Origin: Erwinia amylovora
GTDB taxonomy: Bacteria > Pseudomonadota > Gammaproteobacteria > Enterobacterales > Enterobacteriaceae
Direction of reading: 5' to 3'
Assembly (NCBI RefSeq): GCF_017161565.1
Contig: NZ_CP066796.1
Span: 1,612,001-1,676,000 of the forward strand
Length of the DNA stretch: 64,000 bases
Shown here: positions 9,749-19,819 of the stretch, one piece after another
Numbering within the stretch: the stretch's first letter is position 1
Layout: every line of letters begins with the position of its first letter
Program-made: the position numbers and the translations under genes
The notes under the pieces: generated by a model
Seen by the model: the letters and a program-made list of their open reading frames with translations, nothing else
What the model was told of the DNA's origin: nothing
Database searches by the model: none

Positions 9749-11395
9749 TTACTTCACGCACTTACCGCACGAGGTCTGCTGGATGCGCTGGAAGAAATCA
9801 TTGCCTTTATCATCGACCAGAATAAAGGCCGGGAAGTTGTCAACTTCAATCTTCCATATGGCTTCCATTCCCAGTTCGGGATACGCCACGCACTCCAGGC
9901 TCTTAATGCTTTGCTGCGCCAGCACGGCAGCCGGGCCGCCGATACTGCCCAGGTAGAAACCGCCGTGCTTCAGGCAGGCATCCGTAACCTGCTGACTGCG
10001 ATTGCCTTTTGCCAGCATGATCATGCTGCCGCCATTCGCCTGTAGCTGGTCAACGTAAGAGTCCATTCGGCCTGCTGTTGTCGGGCCGAGAGATCCTGAC
10101 GCGTAACCCTCAGGGGTTTTTGCCGGGCCGGCGTAGTACACCGGATGGTCTTTGATGTACTGTGGCAGCCCTTCGCCCTTGTCAATCCGCTCTTTCAGCT
10201 TCGCGTGAGCAATGTCGCGACCAACGATAATGGTGCCGCTAAGCGACAGGCGGGTTGAGACCGGGTATTCAGAAAGCTGGGCAAGGATCTCAGTCATTGG
10301 ACGGTTGAGGTCAACCCGCACCACGTCGCCTTCGCCCTGCTGGCGCAGCTCGGCAGGGATGTAGCGGCCGGGATTATGCTCCAGCTTCTCAATCCAGATG
10401 CCGTCACGATTTATTTTCGCTTTGATGTTACGGTCGGCCGAGCAGGAAACCGCCATCGCCAGCGGGCAGGACGCGCCATGCCGCGGCAGGCGCACCACGC
10501 GGATATCATGGGCAAAGTATTTGCCGCCGAACTGCGCGCCCAGCCCAAGCTGCCGGGCGGCAAGCAGCAGTTCCTGCTCCAGCTCGATATCACGGAATGC
10601 CTGACCGTGCTCGTTGCCTTCGGTGGGCAGCTCATCATAATAGTGGGTGGACGCCAGTTTCACCGTTTTCAGCGTGCTGTCGGCAGAGGTGCCGCCAATC
10701 ACAAAAGCGATATGATACGGCGGGCAGGCTGCGGTACCGAGGCTGCGCATTTTCTCGATCAGAAAGGCTTTCAGCTTCGCGGGGGTGAGCAGCGCTTTGG
10801 TCTCCTGGTATAGACTGGTTTTATTGGCGGAACCGCCGCCTTTGGCCATGCAAAGAAACTTGTATTCATCACCATCAACGCTATAAAGGTCAATTTGCGC
10901 AGGAAGGTTAGTGCCGGTATTGACCTCTTTGTACATATCTAATGGGGCATTCTGCGAATAGCGCAGATTATCTTCGGTGTAAGTATTGTAAACGCCCTTA
11001 GCCAGAGCGGCCTCATCGCCACCGCCGGTCCAAACGCATTGACCTTTCTTTCCCATTATAATCGCCGTACCGGTATCCTGGCAGGTGGGCAAAATGCCCT
11101 TGGCCGCGATCTCAGAGTTGCGCAGAAACTGCAATGCTACATATTTGTCGTTCTCACTGGCCTGTGGGTCAGCCAGTATGGCTGCAACCTGGCGCTGGTG
11201 GGCAGGGCGCAGCATAAATGAGGCGTCATGAAATGCCTGTTGGGCCAGTAATGTCAGTGCCTCTGGTGCGACTTTGACTATCTCCTGACCGTCGAATGTG
11301 CTGACCGATACATGTTCGCGGGTCAGCAGGTAGTATTCGGTTTCGTCTTTGGCGAGCGGAAAGGGCGGCTGATAATGGAACGGTTTATTCGACAT
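9749..11395 (-). CDS. fumA: Class I fumarate hydratase (4Fe-4S)
   Basis: The 548-residue enzyme interconverts fumarate and malate. It follows E. coli FumA/FumB along its whole length. Candidate cluster cysteines lie in [17 protein letters not shown] and SCSADRN. The signature regions [16 protein letters not shown] and [13 protein letters not shown] are all intact. Sequence alone does not separate FumA (aerobic) from FumB (anaerobic). Its place behind a dicarboxylate transporter, in a DcuSR/FNR-linked cluster, argues for a FumB-like role. It lies 180 bp downstream of the transporter on the same strand and is probably cotranscribed. Confidence 0.92.
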   Translation of the reverse strand: MSNKPFHYQPPFPLAKDETEYYLLTREHVSVSTFDGQEIVKVAPEALTLLAQQAFHDASFMLRPAHQRQVAAILADPQASENDKYVALQFLRNSEIAAKGILPTCQDTGTAIIMGKKGQCVWTGGGDEAALAKGVYNTYTEDNLRYSQNAPLDMYKEVNTGTNLPAQIDLYSVDGDEYKFLCMAKGGGSANKTSLYQETKALLTPAKLKAFLIEKMRSLGTAACPPYHIAFVIGGTSADSTLKTVKLASTHYYDELPTEGNEHGQAFRDIELEQELLLAARQLGLGAQFGGKYFAHDIRVVRLPRHGASCPLAMAVSCSADRNIKAKINRDGIWIEKLEHNPGRYIPAELRQQGEGDVVRVDLNRPMTEILAQLSEYPVSTRLSLSGTIIVGRDIAHAKLKERIDKGEGLPQYIKDHPVYYAGPAKTPEGYASGSLGPTTAGRMDSYVDQLQANGGSMIMLAKGNRSQQVTDACLKHGGFYLGSIGGPAAVLAQQSIKSLECVAYPELGMEAIWKIEVDNFPAFILVDDKGNDFFQRIQQTSCGKCVK

Positions 11396-11575
11396 TTTGC
11401 TCTCACTTAATGATCTGCTGCCTTCCTTCTCTGATGCGGAGGTTGGGCAAAATTCAGGGCGATATCGTGCTGCATTATCCTGTCGGGCGCGTCAGGCCGG
11501 CAGGCTGGTGCAGAATGGTATAACAATATGGCAACATCTGCATATCCGATGTGCCTGCTGTCGTTCAGTTACGCA

Positions 11576-13087
11576 TCAGAACATCATCACCATCCACGGA
11601 TAGCCAATCAGCATGAGCAGGCAGAGGAAGATGGCTCCGAAGATCGTTCCCTGGCGCCAGTAGTCTTTTACAGGCAGGTACCCGCTGCCATAGTAAATCG
11701 GGCTTGGCCCCGTACCGTACGGCGTGATAATCCCCATGATGCCCAGCGAGGTGCACATCATCAGGCAAAATACCGGCATATTAATGCCCGGTATTGAAGC
11801 GGCAATGGTGAGCATTGCAGGTAACAGCGCAGTGGTATGCGCGGTGGTACTGGCAAACAGATAGTGCAGCAGGAAAAAGGATACCAGCAACACCACCGCG
11901 GAGACTTGCGGGTTATAGCCGTGCAGCAACCGGCCACCCTCACCGCCCAGCCAGGCAATAAATCCGACCCGAGCCAGACCATCCGCCAGTGCTACCAGGG
12001 TAGCGAACCAGACAAAGGTATTCCAGGCCGGTTTATTACTGGTGATGTCGTTCCAGTTCAGTACGCCGGTCCACAGCATCAGTACCATCACCACCAGGGC
12101 AGCCATTGCGGGTTCAATCCATGCAGTAGCAAAAATCCACATCAGCAAGGCAGAAACCACGAACACCAGTAGCAGGATCTCATTGCGGGTGAGCCGGCCC
12201 AGCTTTTCCAGTTCGCTCGCCGCCCAGCGCGGCACATCGTCATTCAACTTGACTTCTGGCGGATAGAACCAGTATGCCAGTAGCGGCATGGTAAGCAGTA
12301 ACAGCAGGCCAGGCGGCAGGAAGGCAATAAACCACATGCCCCATGAGATATCGAAGCCGACCACGCTTTTTACCAATGCCACGGCAAGCAGATTAGGGGC
12401 CAGTGCTGAAAGGAACATTGAGCTGGTGATACAGGTTGCAGCGATTGCTACCCACATCAGGTAGGAGCCAATTTTGCGCGCACTGGGATCGCCGGGTTTT
12501 GAACCGTAGAGCGGCGGCAGGTTAGCAATAACCGGATAGAGAGTACCGCCGCTGCGAGCGGTGTTGGACGGCGTAAACGGTGCCAACAGCAGGTCGGCGA
12601 AGGTGATGGCATAGCCCAGCGTTAAACTGCGCCGACCGAGATATTTTACCAAAATCAACGCCAGGCGGCGACCAAACTGCGTTTTGTCATAGCCGGCGGC
12701 AAACATAAATGCGCCGAAGATCAGCCAGACCGTAGAGTTACCGAAGCCACTGACTGCCCATTTAAAAGCCTGGCTGGCGGTTCTGAAAGAGGGGTTGGCA
12801 AGTTCTGCCGGGCTGAACAATAGCCATTGGCTGAACAGGGCGATGACCACCACGCCGGTCAGGCCGATAACTGCCCCCGGCAATGGTTCAAAAATCAGGC
12901 CGACGATCACCCCGACGAAGATAGCGAAAAAGCGCCATGCATAAGGTTCCAGCCCGTGTGGAACCGGAGCCAGCAGCAGCAATACCGCAACCAGCACCGG
13001 GATAAATAGCACGATCGGCCGTTTTGTACGCCGGACAGAAGCAGGAGGAGCCTTGGCAGTTTCACTGATAATGGAGGGTTTTTTCAT
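11576..13087 (-). CDS. DASS (divalent anion:Na+ symporter) family dicarboxylate transporter
   Basis: The roughly 503-residue inner-membrane protein has about 12 hydrophobic segments. Features of the CitT/TtdT/SodiT1 branch of DASS include FGNSTVWLIFGAFMF, the SNT-type substrate loop APFTPSNTARSGG, and a C-terminal GIITPYGTGPSPIYY. Members exchange or import C4-dicarboxylates, tartrate or citrate. Fumarate, malate or tartrate is the natural guess beside fumarase and fumarate reductase. I start it at the ATG at 13087; a TTG five codons upstream is also open, and neither has a strong ribosome site. It is divergent from the reductase gene. Confidence 0.88.
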   Translation of the reverse strand: MKKPSIISETAKAPPASVRRTKRPIVLFIPVLVAVLLLLAPVPHGLEPYAWRFFAIFVGVIVGLIFEPLPGAVIGLTGVVVIALFSQWLLFSPAELANPSFRTASQAFKWAVSGFGNSTVWLIFGAFMFAAGYDKTQFGRRLALILVKYLGRRSLTLGYAITFADLLLAPFTPSNTARSGGTLYPVIANLPPLYGSKPGDPSARKIGSYLMWVAIAATCITSSMFLSALAPNLLAVALVKSVVGFDISWGMWFIAFLPPGLLLLLTMPLLAYWFYPPEVKLNDDVPRWAASELEKLGRLTRNEILLLVFVVSALLMWIFATAWIEPAMAALVVMVLMLWTGVLNWNDITSNKPAWNTFVWFATLVALADGLARVGFIAWLGGEGGRLLHGYNPQVSAVVLLVSFFLLHYLFASTTAHTTALLPAMLTIAASIPGINMPVFCLMMCTSLGIMGIITPYGTGPSPIYYGSGYLPVKDYWRQGTIFGAIFLCLLMLIGYPWMVMMF

Positions 13088-13102
13088 TGTATTTGTCTGC
13101 AA

Positions 13103-13663
13103 GTTATTAAGAAATTGTTGAGCGCACGGCAGTGATGGAAGCTTTGTTTATAAATTTTAATTTGCCGGGCAGTTTAATCGTGGCGTCTGAATAAATTTTC
13201 TCTTCCGATTAAAGTTGGGGTATTTGCTCGTTGGATATAAGTATAGTGAAGGTTGTGCAAATAAATTTATTGATGCAGATCAATAAACCTCAGGCTTCCT
13301 TTATCATTTTTAAAGAGTTAAAGAGAAACATAATTGACTGCCTGTCATAATAGCTCTCTTTTGTTCAATAGTAGATGGAGTTGATTAGGCAATGCGCCAA
13401 ATCTGATTTATCATATTGAATTTAAACGGATATTTTATGTAAATAAAATGTTAGTCAGGTGGGGGTTAAATGCACATTTGTAAAATAAAATGCCGAATTT
13501 CTTTGCAGTTAACTCATCAGGCTGGCAGCGATCTTTTAAAACTGAATTTACTGGAAATCTAATCGGTCAGGTTGTTATATTGTCAGCATGAAATGGGAAC
13601 GCTAATTTAATTAACCTTCCCACTACAAAATTCGAGTCTTTTTAATTTTGGAGTTCATGTTGT
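13103..13663. promoter_or_regulatory. Divergent promoter region of the fumarate module
   Basis: These 560 bp separate the transporter-fumarase operon (minus) from the reductase-apbE operon (plus). The stretch is AT-rich with no open frame of note and contains one clear FNR box. DcuR sites would also be expected here, but I cannot identify them by eye. Confidence 0.7.
13270..13283. promoter_or_regulatory. FNR box
   Basis: TTGAT-GCAG-ATCAA is an exact match to the FNR consensus TTGAT-N4-ATCAA. Its centre is about 190 bp from the transporter start and 390 bp from the reductase start, so it could activate either operon depending on where transcription begins. It supports anaerobic control of the cluster. 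Confidence 0.85.
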
Positions 13664-16441
13664 ATGAATAAACTTACCCCTGTCCTTAATCCGCTAACTC
13701 TGCCGAACGGGGCCGTGTTAAAAAACCGCCTGCTGATGGCCCCTATGACTAGCTGCAGCGGATTTTATGATGGATCCGTGACCAGTGAACTGGTTGAGTA
13801 CTATCGCGTCCGTGCTGGCAGTATCGGTACCGTCATCGTGGAATGCTGCTTTATCGATGCGAAAGGCCCGGCTTTCCCCGGGGCGATTGCTATCGACAGT
13901 GACAGCAAAATTCCAGGGCTGGCTAAAATTGCTGGTGCCATTAAACTGGCCGGTTCGAAAGCAATTGTGCAGATCTATCACGGTGGCCGCATGGTTGAGC
14001 CAGAACTGATTGGCGGTAAAACCCCGGTAGCCCCGAGTGCGATTGCCGCCGCGCGCGCCGGCGCGACCACACCACTGGCGTTAAGTGCTGAAGAAGTTGA
14101 GGTGATGGTGACCAGGTTCGGAGATGCGGTGAACCGGGCGATCAAGGCCGGCTTTGATGGAGTAGAAATCCACGGAGCCAACACCTATTTGATTCAGCAA
14201 TTCTACTCACCACATTCCAACCAGCGCCGTGACAAGTGGGGAGGAAGCCGCGAGAACCGGGCCCGTTTTGCTATAGAGGTGCTGAATATCAGCCACAAAA
14301 TGGCGAAACGATTTGCCGATCCCTCATTTATCATCGGCTATCGCTTCTCGCCGGAAGAGCTAGAGGTACCGGGTATTCGCTTCAACGACACGATGTATCT
14401 GCTGGAAAAACTGGCTGAGCAAGGTCTTGATTACGTGCATTTTTCCGTGGGGCAGCTGCTGCGGCCCTCCATTATTGATACCAACGATACGACACCGTTA
14501 ATTAGCAAATATCTGACCATGCGTTCACAGCGGCTGGCGCAGATCCCGGTGATCGGTGTCGGAGGGGTGGTGAACAAAGCCGATGCGGAATGTGCGTTGC
14601 AGCACGGTTATGATCTGGTGGCGGTAGGTAAAGCCTGTATCGCCTACCCGGATTGGGCCGACCGCATTATTAATCACCACCATCTGGAACTGTTTATGGA
14701 CAGTAATCAGCGTGAAGCGCTGAACATACCGGAGCCGCTGTGGCGCTTCTCACTGGTTGACGCAATGATCCGCGATGTCAGCAGTGGCGGCCGTAAATAC
14801 AAAGCCGGGGTTTATCAGGAAAAAGTCGAAGCCGAGGCGTTAAAACTGCACATCAACGTCACGCTGGATACCGATCGTATTACTGATATTTCACTGATAC
14901 CGGACGCTGAGCTGGACGTGGATTTCACTACCACTTTTGAAAGTCTGCGATCGCGTATGCTGGTGGCAAACAGTCCTTATGTTGATGCTATAACCGGGGC
15001 AACCACGCAGAGTGAAGCGCTTAAAAAGGCGGTTTCCCGTGCTTTGACCACCTCCAGCAAAGAACATGTTATAGAAGAAGGCGGTAACCCGCAGGCGCCA
15101 CAACACTACGATGTGGTGGTGGTGGGCAGCGGCGGCGGCGGTCTGGCGGCGGCGATTCAGGCATCTGAAGAAGGGGCAAAAGTGCTGGTGGTCGAGAAAA
15201 TGCCCACCATCGGCGGTAACACCATCAAGGCTTCCGTCGGCATGAATGCCGCAGAAACCCGTTATCAGAAGCAGAAGGGCATTCAGGACAGCAAAGCGCT
15301 GTTTTTTGATGAAACGCTGAAAGGGGGAAAATCTAAAAACAATCAGCAGCTGCTGCGCCATTTGGTTGATCTGGCACCAGAAGCCATTGAGTGGCTGGCC
15401 CGTCATGATATCGAACTGAATGACATCACCATTACTGGCGGCATGAGCATCGACCGTACCCACCGTCCGGCCGATCGTTCCGCCGTGGGCAGTTTTTTGA
15501 TCAGCGGTTTAGTGAAGTACATCAACCAACGCAATATCGAGGTGCTGCTGGAGACATCAGTCGATGAGATCCTGTTTGAGGATGGCAGGGTCACCGGAGT
15601 AAAAGTGGTTGATGAGTACAACGACAGCCGCATTTTTTATGCGAAAAGCGTGATTGTTGCCACCGGCGGATTTAGTGCTAACCGGGAGATGGTAGCAAAT
15701 TATCGCCCGGAGCTGGATGGCTTCGTGACGACCAATCATAAAGGCGCAACCGGTAGCGGTATTGCTATGTTACAGCACATTGGTGCGGCCACTGTCGATA
15801 TGGGTGAGATACAGATCCACCCGACGGTGGAACAAACAACCTCTTACCTGGTTTCTGAATCTATTCGCGGGGGCGGAGCAATACTGGTGAGCCAGGCAGG
15901 CCAGCGTTTTCTCAATGAAATGGAAACTCGCGATAAAGTCTCTGCGCAAATTATTGCCCTGCCCGAAAAGAGCGCATGGATTATATTTGATGACCAGGTA
16001 CGCCAAAACAATCAGGCTGCCGATGAATATATCGCTAAAGGCTTTGTGGTAAGTGCGCCAACTGCGTATGAACTCGCTGTTAAGCTGAATATGGATCAGG
16101 AAACGCTGCAAAGCACGTTGGCACGTTATAATCGGTTTGTCGGCCAGCAACGTGATGATGACTTTGGACGTCAGACTGCGCTGCGCCATCCACTCCGTCA
16201 AGGCCCCTTTTTTGCGATCCGCATTGCTCCCGGGGTGCATCACACCATGGGCGGGGTAACCATCGATAGCGATACTGCGGTACTGGATACGCATAAACAG
16301 CCGATTAAGGGAGCGTGGGCGGCAGGTGAGGTGGTTGGTGGTATCCACGGTGCGAATCGTATCGGCGGTAACGCGGTAGCAGACATCATCATCTTTGGTA
16401 TTCTTGCCGGCCGTAATGCTGCAGCATGGGCGTTGCGTTAA
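13664..16441 (+). CDS. Cytoplasmic NADH-dependent fumarate reductase, three flavin domains
   Basis: This 925-residue protein has three modules. Residues 1 to about 370 are an Old-Yellow-Enzyme-like NADH:flavin oxidoreductase (LKNRLLMAPMTS, GVEIHGANTYLIQQF, IGVGGV). Residues about 375-465 are an FMN_bind domain with D441-A-I-T-G-A-T447-T448, the site where ApbE attaches FMN through phosphothreonine. Residues about 480-920 are an FAD-dependent fumarate reductase domain (VVVGSGGGGLAAAIQA, GVHHTMGGV, HGANRIGGNAVAD). The same architecture is known from the soluble NADH:fumarate oxidoreductase of Klebsiella pneumoniae. There is no signal peptide, so it is cytoplasmic and quinone-independent. apbE follows directly. 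Substrate is inferred from family and context. Confidence 0.93.
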   Translation: MNKLTPVLNPLTLPNGAVLKNRLLMAPMTSCSGFYDGSVTSELVEYYRVRAGSIGTVIVECCFIDAKGPAFPGAIAIDSDSKIPGLAKIAGAIKLAGSKAIVQIYHGGRMVEPELIGGKTPVAPSAIAAARAGATTPLALSAEEVEVMVTRFGDAVNRAIKAGFDGVEIHGANTYLIQQFYSPHSNQRRDKWGGSRENRARFAIEVLNISHKMAKRFADPSFIIGYRFSPEELEVPGIRFNDTMYLLEKLAEQGLDYVHFSVGQLLRPSIIDTNDTTPLISKYLTMRSQRLAQIPVIGVGGVVNKADAECALQHGYDLVAVGKACIAYPDWADRIINHHHLELFMDSNQREALNIPEPLWRFSLVDAMIRDVSSGGRKYKAGVYQEKVEAEALKLHINVTLDTDRITDISLIPDAELDVDFTTTFESLRSRMLVANSPYVDAITGATTQSEALKKAVSRALTTSSKEHVIEEGGNPQAPQHYDVVVVGSGGGGLAAAIQASEEGAKVLVVEKMPTIGGNTIKASVGMNAAETRYQKQKGIQDSKALFFDETLKGGKSKNNQQLLRHLVDLAPEAIEWLARHDIELNDITITGGMSIDRTHRPADRSAVGSFLISGLVKYINQRNIEVLLETSVDEILFEDGRVTGVKVVDEYNDSRIFYAKSVIVATGGFSANREMVANYRPELDGFVTTNHKGATGSGIAMLQHIGAATVDMGEIQIHPTVEQTTSYLVSESIRGGGAILVSQAGQRFLNEMETRDKVSAQIIALPEKSAWIIFDDQVRQNNQAADEYIAKGFVVSAPTAYELAVKLNMDQETLQSTLARYNRFVGQQRDDDFGRQTALRHPLRQGPFFAIRIAPGVHHTMGGVTIDSDTAVLDTHKQPIKGAWAAGEVVGGIHGANRIGGNAVADIIIFGILAGRNAAAWALR

Positions 16442-16513
16442 ACAGATTTCCCGGCTGAGGGGCGACCCAAATGGGGATTGCCCTGTAATGCTCACTCTAT
16501 TCCAGGTGCTGCT

Positions 16514-17482
16514 ATGTTTTCAGAAACCGGCGTTTACCGCTATTCCACTGTGCTGATGGGATCTCCGATCCTGCTAAAGCTGTTTGAATTCAATCAGACG
16601 CTGGCGGGCAATGTGTTTCGCTTGATTAAACAACAGGAGGCAATCTTTACCGTTAACCGTCCTCACTCTGAAGTTATGAGCATCAATCGTGCAGCCGGTA
16701 AGCATGCTGTTGCCGTCAGCCGGGTGCTTTACGAGGTGATCAAACGAGCTAAAGAGGCCAGCATGTTGCCAGACAGCCGTTTCAACTTCACTATCGGGCC
16801 GTTGGTAAAACGCTGGAAGATTGGATTTAACGGCGAAAGCGTGCCGCCAGCCACTGAATTGCACGCTTTACTGACACTGATCGATCCACGTCAGGTTGAC
16901 CTTGACGATGCGACAGCATCTGTATATCTGCAACGCCAGGGCATGGAGATCGATCTGGGGGCAATTGCTAAAGGCTATATCGCAGATGTGGTGCGTGACT
17001 ACCTGCTACAGCGGGGAGTTAGGGATGCGCTTATTAATCTTGGTGGTAACGTGCTGGCTTTGGGGAATAGCGTAAGGCAAGCCTGGAGAATAGGGCTTAA
17101 GCAGCCGTTCGCTGCCGAGGACACGCCGCTGGGAATCATCAACGTTACTGATAAATCGGTGGTTACTTCCGGTATCTATGAACGTTATTTCATGCGCGAC
17201 GGGCGTTGCTACCACCATATTCTCGACCCGCAGACTGGCTACCCACTGGATAACGAATTGCTGAGCGTTACCGTAATTTGTGACAACGCGATCGACGGCG
17301 ATATCTGGACCACCTTAATGTACGGGCAAGGCGTGCGAAAGGGCCTGGAAACACTTAGACGAAATCCGTCAATTGAAGCTATTTTCGTCACCCGGAACAG
17401 ACAAATTATTTGCTCATCACAGCGTTATTTTGCTTTTAACCTGCTGGACGACAGCTATCAGCTCACTGGCAGAACCGCTTAA
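16514..17482 (+). CDS. apbE: FAD:protein FMN transferase
   Basis: ApbE attaches FMN covalently to threonine in FMN_bind domains. Here the obvious target is T447 of the reductase encoded just upstream. Family features are MGSPILLKLFE, FNFTIGPLVKRWKIG, EIDLGAIAKGYIAD, the NLGGNVLALG loop and the C-terminal YHHILDPQTGYPL. No signal peptide or lipobox is seen, unlike periplasmic ApbE, which matches a cytoplasmic client. ATG 16514 has an AGG-containing ribosome site; an upstream TTG at 16478 is a weaker alternative. The 3' end overlaps convergent dcuR by 20 bp. Confidence 0.92.
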   Translation: MFSETGVYRYSTVLMGSPILLKLFEFNQTLAGNVFRLIKQQEAIFTVNRPHSEVMSINRAAGKHAVAVSRVLYEVIKRAKEASMLPDSRFNFTIGPLVKRWKIGFNGESVPPATELHALLTLIDPRQVDLDDATASVYLQRQGMEIDLGAIAKGYIADVVRDYLLQRGVRDALINLGGNVLALGNSVRQAWRIGLKQPFAAEDTPLGIINVTDKSVVTSGIYERYFMRDGRCYHHILDPQTGYPLDNELLSVTVICDNAIDGDIWTTLMYGQGVRKGLETLRRNPSIEAIFVTRNRQIICSSQRYFAFNLLDDSYQLTGRTA

Positions 17483-18182
17483 GCAGAATGCTGCGTTCTG
17501 CCTGAAGACGGTAGCGATATACCGGCCGGCCGGTGGCTCCGTAATGAATGCTGGTGAACAGGATATTGATCTGCGCAAGCCAGATGAGATATTTGCGGCA
17601 GGAGACGCGAGAGATATTGACGGCGGCGGCCAGATCATCGGTGGAGAACTCATCGGTCGGATGAGCATCGATCCACAGGCACAGAGTACGTAACGTTAGC
17701 GAGGTTAAACCCTTAGGGAGCCTTTTCGCATCATCCATCGTCGGATGATTACCGTGGATCAGCTGGTCGACATCGGCCTGTTGGTAGAACGGGTGAGAGT
17801 CAATAAGCTTTTTTTTCTGTTGCCAGCCTGTCAACGCTTCTTCAAAGCGGGAGAATTGAAACGGTTTGATCAAATAGTCCACCACGCCATAGTGCAGAGA
17901 TTGCCTGATGGTGGTAGCGTCGGCGGCGGATGATATGACGATCACCTCGACTGGCAGTTTAGCTTTGCGCAATGTGGGCAACAAATCCAGCCCGTTATCC
18001 TGTTGCAGGTAGATATCAAGCAGGATCAGATCGATAGCTAATTCATTGTTTTGTAGTAGTTCTCTTGCCTGCTGCAATGTCGATGCTACAGCACAGCAGG
18101 AAAAGCCCGGAAGCTGTGCAACATAGCACCGGTTAAGTTCTGCCACCATCGCATCATCATCGACGATTAAAACATTGATCAT
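17463..18182 (-). CDS. dcuR: C4-dicarboxylate response regulator
   Basis: This 239-residue response regulator of the CitB/DcuR group closely follows E. coli DcuR. It has receiver acids VDDDAMVAELN, the phosphoacceptor Asp in LILLDIYL, the switch VISSAADA and the conserved Lys in YLIKPF. Its C-terminal helix-turn-helix reads NISRVSCRKYLIWL. It overlaps the dcuS stop by four bases and would be translated with it. In E. coli DcuR activates fumarate-respiration genes. The adjacent reductase and transporter operons are likely targets here. Confidence 0.94.
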   Translation of the reverse strand: MINVLIVDDDAMVAELNRCYVAQLPGFSCCAVASTLQQARELLQNNELAIDLILLDIYLQQDNGLDLLPTLRKAKLPVEVIVISSAADATTIRQSLHYGVVDYLIKPFQFSRFEEALTGWQQKKKLIDSHPFYQQADVDQLIHGNHPTMDDAKRLPKGLTSLTLRTLCLWIDAHPTDEFSTDDLAAAVNISRVSCRKYLIWLAQINILFTSIHYGATGRPVYRYRLQAERSILLKRFCQ

Positions 18183-19819
18183 GCTTTTTTGAGCTCTCCA
18201 TCCCAGGGCAGTTGTACAAAAAATTGCGTATAAACACCGGGTTCGGACTCTACAATAATTTTTCCACCCACGCTTTCGGTTTGTTGTTTAGTCAGAAAAA
18301 GCCCGACGCCACGATTATCGCCCTTTGAGGAATAGCCTTTGGTAAACAGGTCTTTCAGACGCGCTGCCGCGATGCCCGGGCCGTCATCGCTGACCTCACA
18401 ACTGAGCCAGCCATTATGATAGTGTAGCAGTACGCTAATTTCGCCATCACCATTTTCGCCCGCGGCTTCCAGAGCATTTTCGATCAGATTACCGAGCACG
18501 GTAATCAATACCGTAACCTGCTGCTCGCTCCCGTTATCAGGTAGCTGGCAATCCTCATCAATTTTCAGACGATTACCGGTTTCGTCGGCGCGGTTAATTT
18601 TGCTCAAAAGAAAACCAGCGATAACAGGTGACTTGATTTTGCCTAAAAACGATCCGATCTCAGTATGATAATTATGCGCGGTCTTGAGAATGTAATTTTC
18701 CAGCCTGTCGTAGCGCTTCATATGCACCAGACCGAGAATGACATGTAGCTTATTCATAAACTCATGGGAACGTTCACGCAGTGCGTCGATATAATTGACC
18801 ATGCCATCAAGGCGCTGAAGCAGCTGGCTTATTTCGGTCTTATCTCTAAAGGTACAAATGGCTCCAATGATTGCCTGATTATTGCGCACCGGCATAGTAT
18901 TACACAGCAGTATCCGGCCATTGAAATTGATCTCTTCATCGCGCCGCGCAATTCCGCTTCTCATCACGCCATGCAGATTGTCAATCAGCGGACCGGAAGC
19001 CGCGACAACCTCAGGGCTGTCACATTCGAGCGCCTGAAGGAGACCCGTTTTGCGCAACAACTGGCGTGCAGAACGGTTAATCAGCGATGTTTGTCTTCGT
19101 TCATCGACTGCAATCACACCCTCTTTCATTGATTGCAGCATTGCCTGATGCTGTTCAAAAAGGGTAGATATTTCATGAGGTTCCAGCCCAAGCATAATGC
19201 GTTTGGCTGCCCTGACCAACAGGTAAGTACCCATTGCACCAACCAATATACCAAACACGGCGCTGAAGAAAATGTTCCAGCGGCTGTGGTTGATTTGATG
19301 CACCACTTCATCCAGAGAGATCCCAATAGCAACCACGCCAATTTGTCGCTGATGGCTGTCAAATATTGGGGTGAAAACCCGAAGTGCAAAGCCCAGCTTG
19401 CCACTGTTAATCGCTATATTTTCGCGTCCCTTCAAGGCAGGGCTGAGGTCATTGCCAATAAAATGCTGCTTAACTAAGTTGTTAATGGGGTGAGAGTAGC
19501 GAATACCAGCCATATTGGTGACCACCACAAAAAGGAGGCTGTTACTACGTTGTGTCGCACGGGTTATCGTCTGGATTATTCCGTTGTCAGGAGCCTGCAG
19601 CAGGCCACGCTGGATATCAGGAGAAACAGCCAGCGTGCGTGCAACCGCCAGAGCTTTATCTTTGACGCTGTGCTGGGTCATGCGACTTATCTGAACAAAA
19701 TAGAACAGATGGGCAATTAACAGCACGGTGATGATGACAGCGCTAACCAGCAGGCTGACAGAAGTACTGAGTTTCATCGGGCGATTACCTGAGCAATTCG
19801 ATGACTTCGGGTAGTTCAT
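18179..19819 (-). CDS. dcuS: C4-dicarboxylate sensor histidine kinase
   Basis: DcuS is an inner-membrane fumarate/succinate sensor. The start at 19819 has GGAG at good spacing and aligns with the E. coli N-terminus (RPMKLST following a short leader). Order: TM1, a periplasmic PDC sensor with ligand-site segments IRYSHPI and FALRVFTPIF, TM2 near residue 180, a cytosolic PAS domain (SMKEGVIAVDERR), the phosphoacceptor motif SHEFMNKLHVILGL, and an ATPase domain with DDGPGIA and GVGLFLTKQ. All key motifs are present. dcuR follows with a four-base overlap. Confidence 0.94.
   Translation of the reverse strand: MNYPKSSNCSGNRPMKLSTSVSLLVSAVIITVLLIAHLFYFVQISRMTQHSVKDKALAVARTLAVSPDIQRGLLQAPDNGIIQTITRATQRSNSLLFVVVTNMAGIRYSHPINNLVKQHFIGNDLSPALKGRENIAINSGKLGFALRVFTPIFDSHQRQIGVVAIGISLDEVVHQINHSRWNIFFSAVFGILVGAMGTYLLVRAAKRIMLGLEPHEISTLFEQHQAMLQSMKEGVIAVDERRQTSLINRSARQLLRKTGLLQALECDSPEVVAASGPLIDNLHGVMRSGIARRDEEINFNGRILLCNTMPVRNNQAIIGAICTFRDKTEISQLLQRLDGMVNYIDALRERSHEFMNKLHVILGLVHMKRYDRLENYILKTAHNYHTEIGSFLGKIKSPVIAGFLLSKINRADETGNRLKIDEDCQLPDNGSEQQVTVLITVLGNLIENALEAAGENGDGEISVLLHYHNGWLSCEVSDDGPGIAAARLKDLFTKGYSSKGDNRGVGLFLTKQQTESVGGKIIVESEPGVYTQFFVQLPWDGELKKA

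Noticed and set aside
10376..10813. Plus-strand ORF of 145 codons inside fumA
   Set aside because: Antisense shadow of a well-conserved enzyme in GC-rich sequence.
14891..15463. Minus-strand ORF of 190 codons, His-rich
   Set aside because: Antisense shadow of the fumarate reductase gene; no ribosome site or family.
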